A DNA stretch of 64,000 bases from NCBI GenBank assembly GCA_028583405.1, contig CM053248.1:27302769-27366768 (forward strand). The letters run 5' to 3'. This document shows positions 59,815 through 64,000 of the stretch, piece by piece. The notes beneath the pieces were generated by a model. That model saw nothing but the letters and a program-made list of their open reading frames with translations. It was not told the origin of the DNA and ran no database searches. Numbering within the stretch: position 1 is the stretch's first letter; each line of letters starts with the position of its first letter. Source of the DNA: Pogonophryne albipinna (lineage: Eukaryota; Chordata; Actinopteri; Perciformes; Artedidraconidae). Made by a program: the position numbers and the translations under genes.

Positions 59815-60328
59815 GGCCCCGTCCACACGAAGACGAAACCGATTTCGAACCGAAGTCGATTTCAAAGAAGTCTTCTGTCCACACGGAATCAGCTCAAGAA
59901 ATGTGTCCGTCCAAATGAAACCGCTGGAGACGCTGTAGTACATATGCCGGGCCTGTAAGTGGAGCGGTACTTCCGCCACAAAATACACCAAAAGCAGCGA
60001 ATAAGACCGATAACGATTATTATTATTATTATTGTTGCTGATGGTTGTGGTAGAGGAGCAGTAGATTTTGCATGAAAACCTGTGTCATGGTCATGATCCG
60101 CCATTGTTGTTGGTGAAACGCATCAGCAATGACGCGGGGGTGAGCAGGAGAGGTGGGGAGAGGCGGGGCTATGCCGTCATCGATTCAGGAAATGATCGTA
60201 TAGGGCGTACACACGGAGCCGCAAGCGTGTCGTCTCCAGACCGTTTCGGCTTCGTGTGGACGAACCGTCTATATACGATAAAGAACTTTAGCGGATACAA
60301 CTGAAATCGTCTCCGTGTGGACGGGGCC
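59815..60328. mobile_element. PIF/Harbinger-like MITE
   Basis: Terminal inverted repeats begin GGCCCCGTCCACACG and match at 21 of 22 positions. A TTA on each side (59812-59814, 60329-60331) fits the 3-bp TWA target of PIF/Harbinger elements. The 514 bp contain no transposase; inner CCACACG/CGTGTGG repeats recur, and there is an (ATT)n run near 60020. Confidence 0.75.
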
Positions 60329-60376
60329 TTAAACTAGCTACTGATAACAGTGGAACATCTGCATCTAAAACATTTG

Positions 60377-60589
60377 AAATACATCCGATTGCATCGTATA
60401 GGGTCGTAATCACGGAGCCGTTTGGCCCCCCAGAGCGTTGTGTCCACAGATCTACCCACCTTGGGACCCGTTATCGTTATCTACGTTTCCCTGTCGGCCT
60501 CGAGTGGCCGAACCGTCTATCTATATGATAAGAGAACTGTAGCGGATACGACCCGTTTCGTCTCCGTGTGGCTAGGGCATGAGATGAGT
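60377..60589. mobile_element. decayed partial copy of the same MITE
   Basis: Aligns by eye with the right half of the neighbouring element (shared CGTATAGGG, CACGGAGCCG, GAACCGTCTAT, GTAGCGGATAC, CGTCTCCGTGTGG) in the same direction, with many substitutions and an eroded end (GTGTGGCTAGGGC). Confidence 0.65.
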
Positions 60590-60925
60590 CAGACTTTGAC
60601 AGGCTTGTTTTTCATTGAGTTGAACAATGATTTAACGCTAGCAAGTGGCTGGATGCGCTGACTAGAATGCAGATTTAATCAAACGGCTGTCAAAAACAAG
60701 TGATAAAGGGTTCAATTGGGATTATTCTGCTGAGGCATGGGAAATGGCCTCTAGCCTGCGAGTCAAAAAAATAAAAACATTTCATACACTACCAAGCATG
60801 ATCTGGGAATGAACCACTGGGAGCTCAGTGGTGCTCATCACATCCCTAAAGCAGTTTAAGAAAGTACAGGATCACAGTGGGGGTGTGTTTAAACAAGCTA
60901 GTTAGTCCAGTGCTTGCACGTCCGA

Positions 60926-60928
<3 letters not shown>

Positions 60929-61018
<90 letters not shown>
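60929..61018. repeat. (TG)n microsatellite, about 90 bp
   Basis: An uninterrupted dinucleotide tract following GATGTA. Open frames of Val/Cys or His/Thr repeats across it are meaningless. Confidence 0.97.
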
Positions 61019-61167
61019 ATATGTTCCCGTTTCCAGATAACCTTTTGAAACCCAGAGATAGAGCCATGACTGGGAGAGAGATGCAGCTGAGATCTAAGCG
61101 GTGAGTGTCTCCTCACCTCAGCACAATGTCTGATGCCTCTTCTTGTAAGAAGATGCATCCTTATCTC

Positions 61168-61292
<125 letters not shown>

Positions 61293-62644
61293 TGCAGGGC
61301 ACAGGGGGAACATCATGACCGAGTAAAGCCAATTAATTCTCCATTGTGAGTGACCCAGGTGGATGATGATGTGTTTTAGAGAGTGGGTGTGACTTCCAAA
61401 GGGAAACTCACATGTAGTGATGAACTGGACTGATTAAAGCATTAGAACAAACATTGAGTTGCATTGCAATCTGTAGTCAAATGCCCTAGCTGGTAATGAT
61501 GTTGGAATGGTTTTGGGAGGAGTGCACAGGAAGTCCAAGCGCTTACAGTCAACTAGGGGCTGCTTTACACCCACCGTAAATAGTCACTTTGAGGCGCTTG
61601 GACAGAAACAGCTCCAGGTACTCTGTTGCAAAGTGAAAAGCCTTGTTGTTTTTCTAATTTTGGTGTTTCTCTTTGGTTTTTGTCTGATACATGTTTCATG
61701 TAAAACAAACTCCATTGATTTTACACATCCAAGTGTGTTTAAAGGTGTTGGGGCAGAGACAGTGCTGCATATTTAAACATTTTATAAAGTTTTGGTAGCT
61801 CCAGAGGGAGCTGCATGAAATGTAATATGTTGACTCAAGTGACGTCACTTAAGTCTAAGTCAGTTTGGGCCGAGTACGGCACGTTTGGAATTGGAAACAT
61901 AAAATGAAGGTCTGGAGTTAGAAAGAGGGACACTCCTTTTCTCTGCTTTAGATTGATGGATTAAGTTACATTAAGCATTACGAAACATACCACACTTGAA
62001 TTGTTAATAAGTCCTGTCTGCAGGTCAGGTGCATTCTTTACCAGTCCATAACTTTGAGTCTGCCAATTTTAAGGAATACTTGCTAAATAAGTGCACTCTT
62101 TTAACAGATATGTAAAACATGTACAATGATTATGGACCTTTGATCATAGTTAAAAACGCATCTCGCCCTCTCAAAAATGAATGGATGCTGTTGAGGAAGA
62201 AGGAACTGTTTTTCTTCCCCATTTAAAAACTGACATTTCATAATAGAGCACTACAACACATACAACAATTACAAAAGATGACATAAGTGCCTCTAAGTGC
62301 ATAAAAGCACAGCTCTTGTCTAAACTCCTAAACTCCACAGAAGCACTTTTCACTTTTCCCCAAAAAATGGAATCAGGCAAGGTACCTATTAATAAAACAG
62401 AAGGCCGTGGCAGCACAACAAGCAACAAAGTAAAGAGATGCAGGGACTAAGTTTGGAGATTAGCAGGCAGCATAGACCCCAGCATCTATAATTCATGGCT
62501 TTGTTTGCGGCTGCGCTGACTGCTACGCTGCTGAGGCCTTGTGCCGATATTTGCATGGAGAGAAAAACATTAGAAAATATCCTTAGCCACTTCTGACTGC
62601 TGTTCCTTAGCAACAACAGTGTAGGGAGTTAAAGGCAGCATGTG

Positions 62645-62645
<1 letters not shown>

Positions 62646-62715
<70 letters not shown>
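62646..62715. repeat. (TG)n microsatellite beside exon A
   Basis: About 70 bp of TG on the plus strand, hence CA in the dock1 transcript, starting about 30 nt downstream of the exon A donor. Confidence 0.97.
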
Positions 62716-62718
<3 letters not shown>

Positions 62719-62745
62719 ACATGTGTCCAGTGTTGCCGTACTCAC

Positions 62746-62840
62746 TTGTTTTGCATCATGTTCATTATGACCCAGTCGGAGGAGTAGACGTTTTTCCCAA
62801 TGAGATCTTTAAACATGATGAATGTCTCCATTAGGAAATC
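62746..62840 (-). CDS. dock1: dock1 exon A (fragment residues 1-32)
   Basis: This is the most 5' exon in the window, 95 nt. It is preceded by acceptor ctcttgcag and followed by donor GTGAGT. It encodes [20 protein letters not shown] and ends with MNMMQN plus two bases (AA) of a Lys codon that the next exon completes. The segment belongs to the helical scaffold between DHR-1 and DHR-2. A (CA)n tract, read in the sense direction, begins about 30 nt after the donor. The next upstream exon is beyond 64000. Confidence 0.92.
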
Positions 62841-64000
62841 CTGCAAGAGAGAGAAAGTTTACAAAATGAAAACTGTTTTTCTCCCCACCTCCAAGATAAG
62901 AGCAATCTGAAATGAACTGTTAGGAGTTTGGCTTTGAGGCAGAACCAGCTTTTGGATTAGCTTTTAAGGTCAAGGTGACTTGTATATATATATATATATA
63001 TATATTCCTTTTGCAGGTGACCAATAATCCAGCGGTTTCTTAATGCTGTAAACAATGACATTCCATCTGTTTTACTGCTCCTGGGGAAAACAGTTCTTGT
63101 GATCTTTCTATGAAAACTTGATAACTAGGTTCATTTATAGTGTTAATAGAGGCTCTGCTCAACCTTATCTATAGCAACACAACCTCAAATTCTCAATTCC
63201 TGTCAGGTCTACAAAGTCATCAACTTTCTCTCAATCAGAGTTGCAGCTAAATTCCCAAAACATAAATATGCATGTGAATCTATTCCGGGCATTCGATGTT
63301 TCACTCCTGGGTGAATCCCTGTGCTTAGTGGTGGTGTGTTTAGAGAATAACTGCGAAACAACAAGGTACTCTGGGCTGCAGCCAGTTCTGAAATGTGGAT
63401 ATGGCCCACGCCAGCTTCAGGAACAATAACTCAGTGGAAAGATCCAGCTTCATCACAGTGATTGTTTATCCTGCTGTGGGAACTAGACAAACAGCCTCTA
63501 ATAAAGCCTGTGTGCAATCATGAAGGTCAGGGAGATACATTCAGGCTAATTTATGTTGTGGTCATCCGAAAGATACCATAAATGACTTGATTTAAAAGTG
63601 TAGATGAATAAACACTGTTTTTCCAGAGTTGAGGGAATACATCAACTCAATCAAACACGTACAATTATTGGTAATCTCACTAAGAGTATCAATTATTTCA
63701 GGTGCGTGCATCTATTCAATACCAAATCAAAGCAGATGAAGCCGCAAGTGAAGCCAACATCTCCATTTCATTGGATAACAAAGCTTCACCTGTAATCTAA
63801 ATCTGATTCTTGTTCCTGCTATGACTTTTTTTGGGATAGAAGCAAACAGTGGAATATCAATACTCGTCAAAGTACACCAACATAATACTAATCTGGCAGC
63901 AGATTCTAGAGAATTACGGCTTTAAGGGAAGACTTATTCAGAGCGAAAATCCATAACATCAATGACATTTATCCCTCCTCCACAACTTGTTGGCTGCGAA
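62841..64000 (-). other. dock1 intron upstream of exon A
   Basis: There is a (TA)n run at 62982-63004. The rest shows no exon, transposon end or RNA gene that I recognise. Confidence 0.65.

Overview
This window is vertebrate nuclear DNA, most likely from a teleost fish. It holds no bacterial or viral genes. Almost all of it is intron of one minus-strand gene. That gene is a DOCK1-type Rac guanine nucleotide exchange factor (dock1 is the best match among DOCK1/2/5). Sixteen GT-AG exons lie between 62840 (5' side) and 1633 (3' side). They join in one unbroken frame of 1563 nt, or 521 codons, covering the end of the helical/armadillo-like scaffold and the first part of the catalytic DHR-2 domain. 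The gene start, the SH3 and DHR-1 domains, the catalytic end of DHR-2 and the C-terminal tail lie outside the window.

The dominant structural feature is a near-identical 15.8 kb direct duplication. Bases 25684-41495 match 42496-58305, and the two copies are separated by exactly 1000 N. The first copy ends at the gap and the second begins at it, so this is the signature of two overlapping contig ends placed side by side rather than merged. Two dock1 exons, a 180 nt pair, are therefore present twice. The pair in 42496-58305 is intact. In the other copy the second exon carries three single-base indels that break the frame, inside a 1.3 kb stretch rich in indels.

Layout. 1-12 kb: four 3' exons (1633-5732), a long intron with a 41-bp palindrome and a 1.6 kb hAT-type element containing a 25-bp minisatellite, then two exons 87 bp apart (11610-11891). 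12-21 kb: eight exons, a deleted pogo-like DNA transposon with intact ends, a tRNA-derived SINE and a possible LINE tail. 21-25.7 kb: intron with a hAT fragment, an L2-like tail and a deleted hAT element that still encodes a BED zinc finger. 25.7-41.5 kb and 42.5-58.3 kb: the duplicated block, with a TTAA-flanked element, two exons, a composite inverted-repeat element, a hAT relic with a GC-rich hairpin, about 7 kb of quiet intron and the left part of a large hAT element. 58.3-64 kb: the rest of that hAT element (including a frameshifted dimerisation domain), a Harbinger-like MITE and its decayed relative, three long TG/CA microsatellites and the most 5' exon.

The clade is inferred from the DOCK family match and the typical fish repeat mix (hAT, pogo-like, Harbinger MITE, tRNA-SINE with an AATAAAGTAT-type tail, long CA tracts). 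No species can be named. DOCK and transposon assignments come from recalled family motifs, not from a database search.
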